From Candidatus Poseidoniaceae archaeon (GTDB lineage Archaea > Thermoplasmatota > Poseidoniia > Poseidoniales > Poseidoniaceae), in NCBI GenBank assembly GCA_022425585.1, contig JAKMFF010000358.1, positions 1 through 21,635 of the forward strand: DNA of 21,635 nucleotides, written 5' to 3'. The notes beneath the pieces were generated by a model. It ran no database searches. It was not told the origin of the DNA and saw nothing but the letters and a program-made list of their open reading frames with translations. The position numbers and the translations under genes were made by a program. This document shows, in pieces, positions 15,401 through 21,635 of this stretch. Position 1 is the stretch's first letter. The number at the start of each line of letters is the position of its first letter.

Positions 15401-18400
15401 TTGGTGACAGTACCGACTACTCGGTAAGATTCTCCAGTATTCATTTCTGGAACTATCTCGCATCTTACTTGGCTATTAGGGTCAGTTGGATCTACTGCTC
15501 CACATGGTGGCAAATTACTATTGCCAGCATTAACTAACGATATTGCCCAATCATCGCCATCAACGGCAATGAATGGCCTTAGCAATGCTGCCTCTCCCAA
15601 TAAACTTGCAGGGTTACCATCCCAATTGGTTGGGTATGGTTTAATTGCTGAAACTTCGTTGAAATTTAGCCCCGCGTTAGTCAGTGCGTCAGCATGGAAT
15701 AATGTTGCCCAATTACCAAACGTTCCATCGCCGTTATTGATTGTTCCATCGAAGTAGTAGACCGGATTAGTTCCTGGCAAATACATAGTTCCGTCAATGT
15801 TCATTCGGTGCATTACTCGTACGTTTTCTGGTTCGGTATTATCGCCGTATAGATACGGGAATGGCCACTCAGCAGCTAGTTCCGGCAGTACTTGTCCAGT
15901 CACTTGATAATCTCCTGCAGGGAGTGTTGTATTAGTATACAAACTAGTGAAATCCCCGGTAACTGGGTCACCATTAGCATCAGTGACGACTATGTGGCGT
16001 TTGGTTAAGTCATCCCAAATAATCTCCTCATAGCCACCAGGTAGCTGGCCTACACCATTGTCTAAACTGGCATTCAGTCTAATTTGGCGCCAAGTACCAG
16101 ATATGCCGACATCTTGAACAAATGTTACCGAAGCGAACCCACGGTTATCTGTGCGGTAACCGTTTCCATCTAGTCCTGAAAAGTTGGTCGGGCTAGATAA
16201 GTTGCCAAATGGACCGCCTCTAACAGTAAATGTGATTGGAATATTACTGATTAATTTAGTGTAATCTCCACGATCGGTATCTGCTGTATAATGAGCCCAA
16301 AAGTCAACCTTGAAGGGTTGCTCACTGCTCTTGAACGCGCCAATTGGCGCGATATTAGCAGTTAGATTTGCTTCAGCTCCAAGTAGATATGATTGTGATT
16401 CATTGCCGTTGAAAGCAAATAATTCTGTGACCTCGGCATATACTCTGTAGGTAGAACTATCGCCTACTGTTAGCATTTCTGGGTAGATGTATTGGTTGTA
16501 GGTGAAATTACCAAAGTTGTTGGTTGGTATGTATATCGACTCTATCGCCTTAGTACCGTTGTTTGCCCATTCGATATTAATCTGTATTGGGACGTTTGGA
16601 GCAGGTTCAAATTGGCTCGTGACTGGATTAATCCAATCAACGTGTCCGGTGAATCGTTGTGGTGTCTTAGCATCAATCCATAACTTGTCTGGTGCATTTA
16701 GTGTGATAAACGTTGGAGCTTTGTCGTCGTCATCAAGTAGACAATCATTATCAAAGTCCCAATCGCTAGATTCCGCTCCGTTGTAACAAGGGTCGTTTAC
16801 TTCACCATCTTCTAGGTGATCGAAATCAGGATCTATTCGAGTATCATTATCATCATCATTGTCAATAGCATCAGGTCCCGTTGATGGGTCTAATGGATTA
16901 GCAAGAGCCTCTCCATCGCCGAAATCATCGTGATCCCATGGATTAGTTGAATTTCTATCAAAACGAATTGGCCAGACTAGATTTTCGTCCTCATCTTCCA
17001 TTCCATCTTGGTCATCATCAAGGTCTAAATCATCCCTAAGGCCATCATTATCGTGATCAAATGGGCCAACAATACCAAGCGGCCCTGCTAACTCTTCCAG
17101 ATTGTCTATGCCGTCGCCATCCCAATCATTGTCTGCCCAGTTAGAGATGTTATCATTGTCGTGATCCCATGGGGATTGTTCTTCACCAGAAAAACACCCT
17201 GGGATTAACTCTTGAGTCCAATCATCAATACCATTGTTGTCATCGTCATAATCCTCAGCGTCTGGAACACCATCATTGTCATTATCGACGTCATAGAATC
17301 GTGGGTTTTGATAACCTTGAGTCATTTCGCCACGGTCCCAAACTGCTTGGAAGAAACCGTCATCATCTGCGTCTGCATCGTTACCATCGTCATCGTTATC
17401 ATTACAGTTTGTTCCTGTGAAGAAAGATGCGCCTTGAGGCAAAGTAATGTTAGAGTCGTCATCTAGATCATCATTAGTATCCATGTCGAAGTAGTCCCAA
17501 ATTCCATCATTATCATCATCGACATCAAACCAATCGTAAACACCGTCTGCATCGTCATCAATGTCGATAGTATTGTTGAAACTATCACCATCAACGTCTT
17601 CATCGACTTCATTTGGAACTATGTCTGCACCCATTTCATCAGGGAAGTCTTGAACTGGGCCGGTGTCTGAATTCCAACTCCAGCCTTGGACTCCGAGGGT
17701 AAGCCCTAGCCAAACAATGAACGCATCTCTGCTATCGGCTATTTGAGAATAAGTTATTCCAGCATCGACAGTACCGTCTCCACCATAGTCATAGTGGTAG
17801 CATCCGCCTTGTGCACCAGGAGTACAGCTCCAGTTGTTCGAAGGGCCGCCAGCTGTTTGACCTTGGTCAAGGCCTAGGTCTGGCCTGGTTGAAAATGGCA
17901 GGCCTAGTTGAGCATTGACCCCATTAAGTGGCATCTGGTAAGCAAATGCATAGGTGTAGCCGCAGGAGAATCCGGTGGCAAAATTACCAGCCGTGTAGCC
18001 ACAAGTTGACAGGTTGAAAGTACCGCCCATTTTTGGATCGTTGATGTCCATTATTCCATCATTGCCTTCATCTTGGTCCCACCAATTTGGCATACCGTCA
18101 CCGTCTTGATCGGTGTCTAGGCCGTTAATCAATGAGTCCCCATCGGTATCAATATCCCATTCATTGCCTCCGTTTCGAGAGTTCCACCTAGCCATCAAGA
18201 ACCAATAAAATTCTGGAACTTCTCCTGGGGTAACTGGTTGAGTTGTTGCGTCATAACCGTTGTAGTTTAGCATCATTGATTCGAATGGGTGGTGCTGGAA
18301 TACCAAGTTCCAATAATCTGAAGCGTTAACTGAATATCCTTGGCCGTCTTCAGTACCGTCTAAATCGCCGCCGTCATCAACAGGATAGTATGGCCGGTAA

Positions 18401-20397
18401 AATGCGTCGGTCTGGTCGAAATCTACCACTCCACAATTACCATCATCTGGATCATACAAGTCCGAAAGGCCATCATTATCATCATCCCAATCAATACTAT
18501 TCTCTAATCCATCTCCGTCAATGTCTGAGTCAATGTTGTTAGGTCCATCGTCACGATACAAACCTCCATTGATTAATTGTAAATCATTATCATTATCAAA
18601 ATCACAGTCCCAATCAATATCCAATATGTCGATTATTCCATCACCATCATCATCAATATCATCCCAGTTAGAGATTCCGTCTCCGTCCCAGTCATTGAAT
18701 AATGAAAACGAAGCACGACGTGTCGTACAGCGCGGATCTGGGTTCGTTGGAATTGGGTTGGCTTGTGTTGGACAGTTCCATGCTGCTACATCGGCTGTTG
18801 AATCAAGCGGATATGAATCGTTTTCATTTTGTATTTGGTCGTCATCTAAATCATATTCGAAGTTTGCTTGGTCACCACTGACAGCGATATTAGCCAAGTT
18901 GTCAGGATTTGGAGTACCACCCATGTCAGGGTCAAGCCAATCGTATACTGCGTTATAGTTTTGATCAAATGGCCTAAGTCTATCATCATCTAGGTCGGCG
19001 TCATAATCAATCTCACAATCAAGACCCGCAACGCCGTCGGTGTCGCTACCAGGGGTCTGATATGAGCCTGTATCGTTATTTCTGTTGTAATCATTTAGGC
19101 CATCGTTATTGAAATCTACAACAACGCAAACATCTGGGATTCCATCATTGTCATCATCTGGGTCAGACATATCCAAAATCAAGTCGTTGTCATCATCGGT
19201 ATCAGAACTGTCGGGTATACCATCATTATCGTTATCGGGGTCAAGGAAATTTGGAATTCCGTCACCATCAAGATCTCCGTCAAAAATTTGAGTGAAAGAT
19301 GGAGTCCCTTGTGTGGTTATTGTTGCATCCTCAAACAACGGGTAGAATCCAGAGGCCGTGGCCAGTGGGCCGTTGACCCTGTTTTGTTCCCAAACAAGAT
19401 AATCAACGCCACCTGAATAAGCAAGGTAATCATTGGCTTGCCATTCAATTGGTGCGTCAAATAGGTTGCCTGCTTCAGCGTGGGTTAATGCTTGAGTTGA
19501 ATCATACGGAAATGCGTCTTCGATGTCTATTAGACCGTCGCCATCGTCGTCATCATCAAAATAGTCTTGAATACCATCGCTGTCTAAGTCGCAAGGCCAT
19601 TTGAATTGGTCGATACGTCCGTCATTATCGTCATCCTCGTCATATCTGTCTGAACCTGACCCATCACTATCTTCATCAGTTACACCATCGTTATCGTGGT
19701 CCATAGGATTCTGGTCAGCTAAGTACGTATTGCCAACGGGTTGGTTAGTCCAAGGGTGGATAACGCCAGGATCGAGATATCGGTCGGTACTGACGTTGAT
19801 TGGATCATATCCTTGTGCTTCTAGTGCTGTGATGTTTAGTGGACCTTCGAGGATACCGTCGTTATCATCATCCCAATCATCAACATCTGGAACACCATCA
19901 TTGTCGTGGTCTAGAGGGTCTGTTCCGTAGCAGCCGTCAAATCTCTCAAGGAGATCGTAAATTCCATCATTGTCATCGTCAAGATCATTCAAATCATTGA
20001 TTCCATCGTTATCGTGGTCATCTTTGTTAGATTCTTCTAGGAAAAGAGAATATGATTCAGAAAGCGCAAGGATTGCTGACATATCGTTGATTACTCCCGA
20101 GGAAACTCCCGGGTCGGTCCACATTATGTCAAACAAAGCAGGATGTGGTTGAGGGGGCGCTTGGTTGTAGTCAACTAATGTCCCCTGCCCCGATACGTCT
20201 CCGCCTTGAGTTACTGGTTCGGGCCTAAGTAATTCGCCATCTGAAAAAATACTGTAACTGGTTGATGATTCATCATCTGCAGGTTCGTTAGCCATCAAAG
20301 AGATAGTAGTGCTTGAGATCATTAAGAATATCATCAATAATGAGAGCGTAAATTTACGACGTTTTTCTAATAGGTTTATGGTTAACTTTGTTTGCAT
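12406..20397 (-). CDS. Giant single-span surface protein: calcium-type Asp repeats, Ig-like array, DUF4129-like cytoplasmic tail
   Basis: Translation starts at the ATG at 20397: MQTKLTINLLEKRRKF opens a signal peptide (LSLLMIFLMISSTTISLMA), and GAGGTG (20403-20408) is 5 bases upstream. The reading to 20496 adds 33 implausible residues. The product has 2,663 residues. About residues 120-1220 hold roughly 35 Asp-rich repeats of the thrombospondin type 3 kind (DDDNDGIPD, DHDNDGVPD, DGDGDGxxD variants), interspersed with Trp/Pro/Asn-rich spacers. Residues about 1225-2480 form a long series of Ig/transthyretin-like beta-sandwiches rich in N-x-[ST] sites, with one canonical EF-hand loop at 1975-1986 between cysteines. 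One membrane helix (about 2480-2500, MALAILLMALFIGGILYY) is followed by a tail of about 163 residues. The tail includes YETTREFEAAVRKAF and FEEARYSDHTIDASHRDRA, the hallmark of DUF4129 domains found behind transglutaminase-like and other membrane proteins. Topology should be outside-to-inside. Likely a calcium-stabilised envelope or adhesion protein; signalling through the tail is speculative. Confidence 0.92.
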   Translation of the reverse strand: MQTKLTINLLEKRRKFTLSLLMIFLMISSTTISLMANEPADDESSTSYSIFSDGELLRPEPVTQGGDVSGQGTLVDYNQAPPQPHPALFDIMWTDPGVSSGVINDMSAILALSESYSLFLEESNKDDHDNDGINDLNDLDDDNDGIYDLLERFDGCYGTDPLDHDNDGVPDVDDWDDDNDGILEGPLNITALEAQGYDPINVSTDRYLDPGVIHPWTNQPVGNTYLADQNPMDHDNDGVTDEDSDGSGSDRYDEDDDNDGRIDQFKWPCDLDSDGIQDYFDDDDDGDGLIDIEDAFPYDSTQALTHAEAGNLFDAPIEWQANDYLAYSGGVDYLVWEQNRVNGPLATASGFYPLFEDATITTQGTPSFTQIFDGDLDGDGIPNFLDPDNDNDGIPDSSDTDDDNDLILDMSDPDDDNDGIPDVCVVVDFNNDGLNDYNRNNDTGSYQTPGSDTDGVAGLDCEIDYDADLDDDRLRPFDQNYNAVYDWLDPDMGGTPNPDNLANIAVSGDQANFEYDLDDDQIQNENDSYPLDSTADVAAWNCPTQANPIPTNPDPRCTTRRASFSLFNDWDGDGISNWDDIDDDGDGIIDILDIDWDCDFDNDNDLQLINGGLYRDDGPNNIDSDIDGDGLENSIDWDDDNDGLSDLYDPDDGNCGVVDFDQTDAFYRPYYPVDDGGDLDGTEDGQGYSVNASDYWNLVFQHHPFESMMLNYNGYDATTQPVTPGEVPEFYWFLMARWNSRNGGNEWDIDTDGDSLINGLDTDQDGDGMPNWWDQDEGNDGIMDINDPKMGGTFNLSTCGYTAGNFATGFSCGYTYAFAYQMPLNGVNAQLGLPFSTRPDLGLDQGQTAGGPSNNWSCTPGAQGGCYHYDYGGDGTVDAGITYSQIADSRDAFIVWLGLTLGVQGWSWNSDTGPVQDFPDEMGADIVPNEVDEDVDGDSFNNTIDIDDDADGVYDWFDVDDDNDGIWDYFDMDTNDDLDDDSNITLPQGASFFTGTNCNDNDDDGNDADADDDGFFQAVWDRGEMTQGYQNPRFYDVDNDNDGVPDAEDYDDDNNGIDDWTQELIPGCFSGEEQSPWDHDNDNISNWADNDWDGDGIDNLEELAGPLGIVGPFDHDNDGLRDDLDLDDDQDGMEDEDENLVWPIRFDRNSTNPWDHDDFGDGEALANPLDPSTGPDAIDNDDDNDTRIDPDFDHLEDGEVNDPCYNGAESSDWDFDNDCLLDDDDKAPTFITLNAPDKLWIDAKTPQRFTGHVDWINPVTSQFEPAPNVPIQINIEWANNGTKAIESIYIPTNNFGNFTYNQYIYPEMLTVGDSSTYRVYAEVTELFAFNGNESQSYLLGAEANLTANIAPIGAFKSSEQPFKVDFWAHYTADTDRGDYTKLISNIPITFTVRGGPFGNLSSPTNFSGLDGNGYRTDNRGFASVTFVQDVGISGTWRQIRLNASLDNGVGQLPGGYEEIIWDDLTKRHIVVTDANGDPVTGDFTSLYTNTTLPAGDYQVTGQVLPELAAEWPFPYLYGDNTEPENVRVMHRMNIDGTMYLPGTNPVYYFDGTINNGDGTFGNWATLFHADALTNAGLNFNEVSAIKPYPTNWDGNPASLLGEAALLRPFIAVDGDDWAISLVNAGNSNLPPCGAVDPTDPNSQVRCEIVPEMNTGESYRVVGTVTNRTLAPWVDDPITLQIDIDGNGQFIGQQETQFTSKPTQACSTCDAVYDYNFTWLSQYSAKTYGTRVDFTNSAFYFTGNTSTLSPTGAYINITVIGTTDFQMTSTPRLYRNTSTVIQAKLVDNSLQPVRNAPVNYTWSFDGRTGVNYTDDNGFFEVPFTINSTDSLGNFSLEFEYPGSKLLKGSAVNQYIWVISRTNITVTDLLPRQVQEEFGNFRKSGDSWNFVAQITDDGANDPGITPVNLNGADSPTGGLVDVIFEGTDFQGVTYRQLVATIAPQGAGQLTLPQPIPGSGDSHLCYFDGNNDEFSDWDVDQDGVVSREESVGCLRADISPLTPAKLSNDPAGFLPDGFGPVNVILRYEESLPNEGCQPFADELDFRTLGGAWDPCTFVPNNEKYRIFMPNIENGFNLIGTTYIDAPDEEIVYTGEFDIQTQQYEDKPMVLTGRLYDELGNNLSNRVVSAQYTMKNDPDNQITKCNDVRTDENGIFVIECDIEGVQAGQADINIIYSALNTANRDQYRYKSKTLPLTYQIFSNSTLSITDVGPFKSTTDKWLAPNGTEYYRLFLKESFHIDAILKQSNGDPVGDKCLNLYLDPEENIRPIARIRTSQALDERGTIAWFSGDPLQNPTLKGVETTGGKTEGFRVLRVAYEPTEDLSNYGGCARDADKSLNGSFMDVDILVRSRVDIQVQQTWSYRGDNGLSEGDPVIGEIALLRDRLDLAVENEEVFFLRQYYSNEGEWVTDGENRSTTNEQGIASFEWAFDGRTCGGQPCQGLWRIIAYYPGSTFFAPSQDNISHEIQWREPISVSADTGFFTPGNTMALAILLMALFIGGILYYQRSQARRQVQALRGILTDTMLQLEASNEFIAAIFDCYKNLVRHFRKYGFMKKVYETTREFEAAVRKAFDMVPSEQLDAFLTIFEEARYSDHTIDASHRDRAVATLGMILQSLTVALGEGMIVKRFEDVNLYDNQTKAGEFVAADGSVRQAGIVDGQDSNFKI
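14440..14475 (-). other. Canonical EF-hand loop inside the beta-sandwich region of the giant protein
   Basis: Encodes DVDQDGVVSREE, with D1, D3, D5, G6, S9 and E12 in the exact EF-hand/dockerin calcium-loop positions. Cysteines on both sides (CYFDGNN... before, SVGC after) could form a disulfide that closes the loop. It lies far downstream of the Asp-repeat block and differs from it in having the E12 ligand. Confidence 0.75.
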
Positions 20398-20402
20398 TGA
20401 AG

Positions 20403-20408
20403 CACCTC
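20403..20408 (-). promoter_or_regulatory. Ribosome binding site deciding the start of the giant protein
   Basis: GAGGTG on the minus strand, 5 bases before the ATG at 20397, where the signal peptide begins. Confidence 0.7.
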
Positions 20409-20428
20409 GACACTTCGCCACCGAGGTA

Positions 20429-20437
20429 TGATATATC
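20429..20437 (-). promoter_or_regulatory. Candidate TATA box of the giant surface-protein gene
   Basis: The minus strand reads GATATATCA, about 36 bases upstream of the ATG at 20397. A start about 25 bases downstream would give a short leader of roughly 10-15 bases, just including the ribosome site. The upstream gene ends in a strong terminator, so an independent promoter must lie in this 110-base stretch. Confidence 0.5.
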
Positions 20438-20505
20438 AACGCGACTGGTCGCTTTAGTGTTAAAGTATCAAGTAAAACGATAAGTATCATTGCCAAAATA
20501 TGAAT

Positions 20506-20545
20506 AAAAAAAAGGTCCCTTGGAGGGCGAACCCTCCAAAGGACC
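20506..20545 (-). terminator. Hairpin plus T8 terminator after the Gln/Gly-Asp repeat gene
   Basis: On the minus strand a stem of 14 positions closes on loop TTCG. The inner arm is CCTCCAA-type, 8 bp; the outer arm is 5 bp (GGTCC/GGACC), with one mismatch between. It is followed immediately by eight T residues (20506-20513). It lies about 40 bases after the TAA at 20586. Archaeal termination mainly needs the T-run; a strong GC-rich stem directly before it looks like a bacterial intrinsic terminator. Confidence 0.85.
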
Positions 20546-20585
20546 AGTAACTGATCAAATAATCAGTGGAACGATGTTAATGTGC

Positions 20586-21635
20586 TTAAAGTTCTAAGAC
20601 ATCGATGATTCCGTCGTTGTCGTCATCGTCATCCAAATGGTCTTCTAAGCCATCATTGTCGTGGTCAAATTGACCTGTCATGTCATTACCGTCGTTGTTT
20701 TCGAACCAGTCAGAAAGACCGTCGTTATCATCATCAGTATCTGTCATGTCAACATATCCATCGTTATCGTGGTCGTAGCGGTAGCCGGTAGATGTCGGTC
20801 CGCCGATTTCCTCAGTGTCGAGAATATCGTCGTTATCGTCATCAGGATCTACAGCGTCGTTCATACCATCATTGTCGTGGTCGCGTGTGCGGTCCTCGCC
20901 AGTGTCCATGATTCCATTGCCGTTGACGTCTTCCCAATCATTTCTGTTGTCGATTCCATCATTGTCAATGTCCAAATCCACATTGTCGGAAATTCCGTCA
21001 TTGTCTGCATCATAGATGTTGGTGTTTGGGTTTCCGTCATTAACTTCTTCTTCGTCGTTAATTCCGTCACCGTCATCATCATCATCTTCTGCATCATCAA
21101 TACCGTCATTATCACTGTCAAATGGGTTTGCGTCAACATCATTTGGTATACCGTCATTATCGTTGTCGTTATCGACATCGTCTGGTATTCCGTCTCCGTC
21201 ATTATCATTGTCACCGTTTAATTCCTGGTTGTCGAGCTGTTGGCCTTGCTGCTGATCGGTTTGTTGGCCTTGTTGACCTTGTTGACCGTTTTGGGTTTGG
21301 CCTTGTTGTTGTTCATTTTGACCATTTTGGTTTTGTCCGTTTTGGTCTTGTTGTCCTTGTTGTTCTTGTTGGCCGCCTTGTTCGCCGCCTTGTTGTTGTT
21401 GTCCTTGCCCGTTATCTTGCTGCTCGCCTTGTTCTCCTTGCTCGCCTTGTCCTTGCTGACGGTTCTGGCCTTGCTGGCCTTGTTGACCTTGCTGGCCTTG
21501 TTGACCTTGCTGGCCTTGTTGACCTTGCTCGGCTTGTCCTTGTTGGCCTTGTTGACCTTGCGGGCCTTGGCCTTGTTGTTGGCCTTGTCCTTGTCCTTGG
21601 CCTTCGCCTTGTCCTTGTCCTTGTCCTTGGCCTTG
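20586..21635 (-). CDS. Secreted-type protein, Gln/Gly low-complexity region plus calcium-type Asp repeats (5' end outside window)
   Basis: The frame is open from the window edge to the TAA at 20586: 349 residues seen, N-terminus missing. Residues 1-133 of the visible part are almost only Gln and Gly with some Glu, Asn and Asp, largely as QQG triplets. After a short LDNQELNG hinge, residues about 141-345 are uninterrupted Asp-rich repeats of about 13-20 residues (GDGDGIPDDVDND, DHDNDGMNDAVDPDDDND, DHDNDGYVDMTDTDDDND), the thrombospondin type 3/calcium pattern. The protein ends directly after the last repeat (IIDVLEL) with no membrane anchor or sorting tail, so it is either fully secreted or held by its missing N-terminal part. 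The composition suggests a flexible or aggregating arm joined to a calcium-rigidified rod. It resembles the repeat section of the neighbouring giant and the two share 17-base exact DNA stretches. An internal ATG at 20981 is not the start. Function unknown. Confidence 0.85.
   Translation of the reverse strand, partial: QGQGQGQGQGEGQGQGQGQQQGQGPQGQQGQQGQAEQGQQGQQGQQGQQGQQGQQGQNRQQGQGEQGEQGEQQDNGQGQQQQGGEQGGQQEQQGQQDQNGQNQNGQNEQQQGQTQNGQQGQQGQQTDQQQGQQLDNQELNGDNDNDGDGIPDDVDNDNDNDGIPNDVDANPFDSDNDGIDDAEDDDDDGDGINDEEEVNDGNPNTNIYDADNDGISDNVDLDIDNDGIDNRNDWEDVNGNGIMDTGEDRTRDHDNDGMNDAVDPDDDNDDILDTEEIGGPTSTGYRYDHDNDGYVDMTDTDDDNDGLSDWFENNDGNDMTGQFDHDNDGLEDHLDDDDDNDGIIDVLEL
21237..21635 (-). repeat. Gln/Gly low-complexity coding region with an 18-base tandem repeat core
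   Basis: Nearly every 9 bases is a variant of CCTTGTTGG on the plus strand. At 21469-21522 there are three exact tandem copies of the 18-base unit CCTTGCTGGCCTTGTTGA, coding QQGQQG on the minus strand. Less regular copies continue to the window edge. Such DNA is prone to slippage, and length changes by multiples of 9 keep the frame. Confidence 0.85.

Noticed and set aside
18521..18958. Plus-strand Ser-rich frame of 145 residues and similar ones at 19109-19291 and 19601-19930
   Set aside because: Antisense shadows of the same Asp repeats (TCATCA-type DNA gives Ser-Ser-Ser), lying wholly inside the giant gene.
20398..20496. Upstream extension of the giant protein by 33 residues
   Set aside because: It places residues before an obvious signal peptide and overlaps the likely TATA box. 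The ATG at 20397 has the ribosome site.
20661..21221. Plus-strand frame of 186 residues, very rich in Val and Ile
   Set aside because: It is the antisense of the Asp-repeat codons (GAT/GAC read backwards give ATC/GTC). No ribosome site and no recognisable protein.
20589..21635. CRISPR array or simple microsatellite reading of the repeated DNA
   Set aside because: The repeats are short, degenerate, follow codon periodicity and stay open in one frame. There are no unique spacers of constant length.
21237..21635. Collagen-like Gly-X-Y domain
   Set aside because: The triplet rhythm is often broken and proline is almost absent in the X and Y positions.

Overview
The window is archaeal, most likely a planktonic Marine Group II (Poseidoniales-type) euryarchaeon. 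The evidence is an archaeal ribosomal cluster (eL18, uL13, uS9, RNA polymerase subunit N), archaeal-style GGTGA-like ribosome binding sites, large secreted Asp-rich surface proteins, and a bacterial-type NAD-dependent DNA ligase. The lineage is inferred from gene content only. Every gene reads on the minus strand, and no gene-free gap exceeds about 190 bases.

In transcription order (high to low coordinates) the layout is as follows. (1) 20586-21635: the C-terminal 349 residues of a secreted protein, a Gln/Gly low-complexity region followed by DxDxDG calcium-binding repeats. It is followed by a hairpin plus T8 terminator. (2) 12406-20397: a giant surface protein of 2,663 residues with a signal peptide, about 1,100 residues rich in Asp repeats, about 1,250 residues of Ig/transthyretin-like beta-sandwich, one membrane span and a cytoplasmic DUF4129-like tail. 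(3) 11899-12342: an unrecognised helical protein. (4) 10211-11790: rpl18e-rpl13-rps9-rpoN, tightly overlapping, with tRNA-Pro(GGG) 8 bases after rpoN.

(5) 2247-10098: a probable operon. It encodes a 1,556-residue beta-helix surface protein with a membrane anchor, a small membrane protein, a PPC/DUF296 protein and LigA. (6) 1-2186: the start of a further secreted protein, with an N-terminal CxCH motif and at least six tandem Ig/PKD-like domains, cut by the window edge.

Two points stand out. LigA ends in a PCNA-interacting (PIP-box-like) peptide, which suggests a bacterial enzyme adapted to the archaeal clamp. Four large exported proteins, three of them with calcium-type Asp repeats, flank the ribosomal and repair genes. 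They could form a calcium-dependent envelope apparatus, and one carries a cytoplasmic domain that could couple the surface to the cell interior. That joint function is inference.
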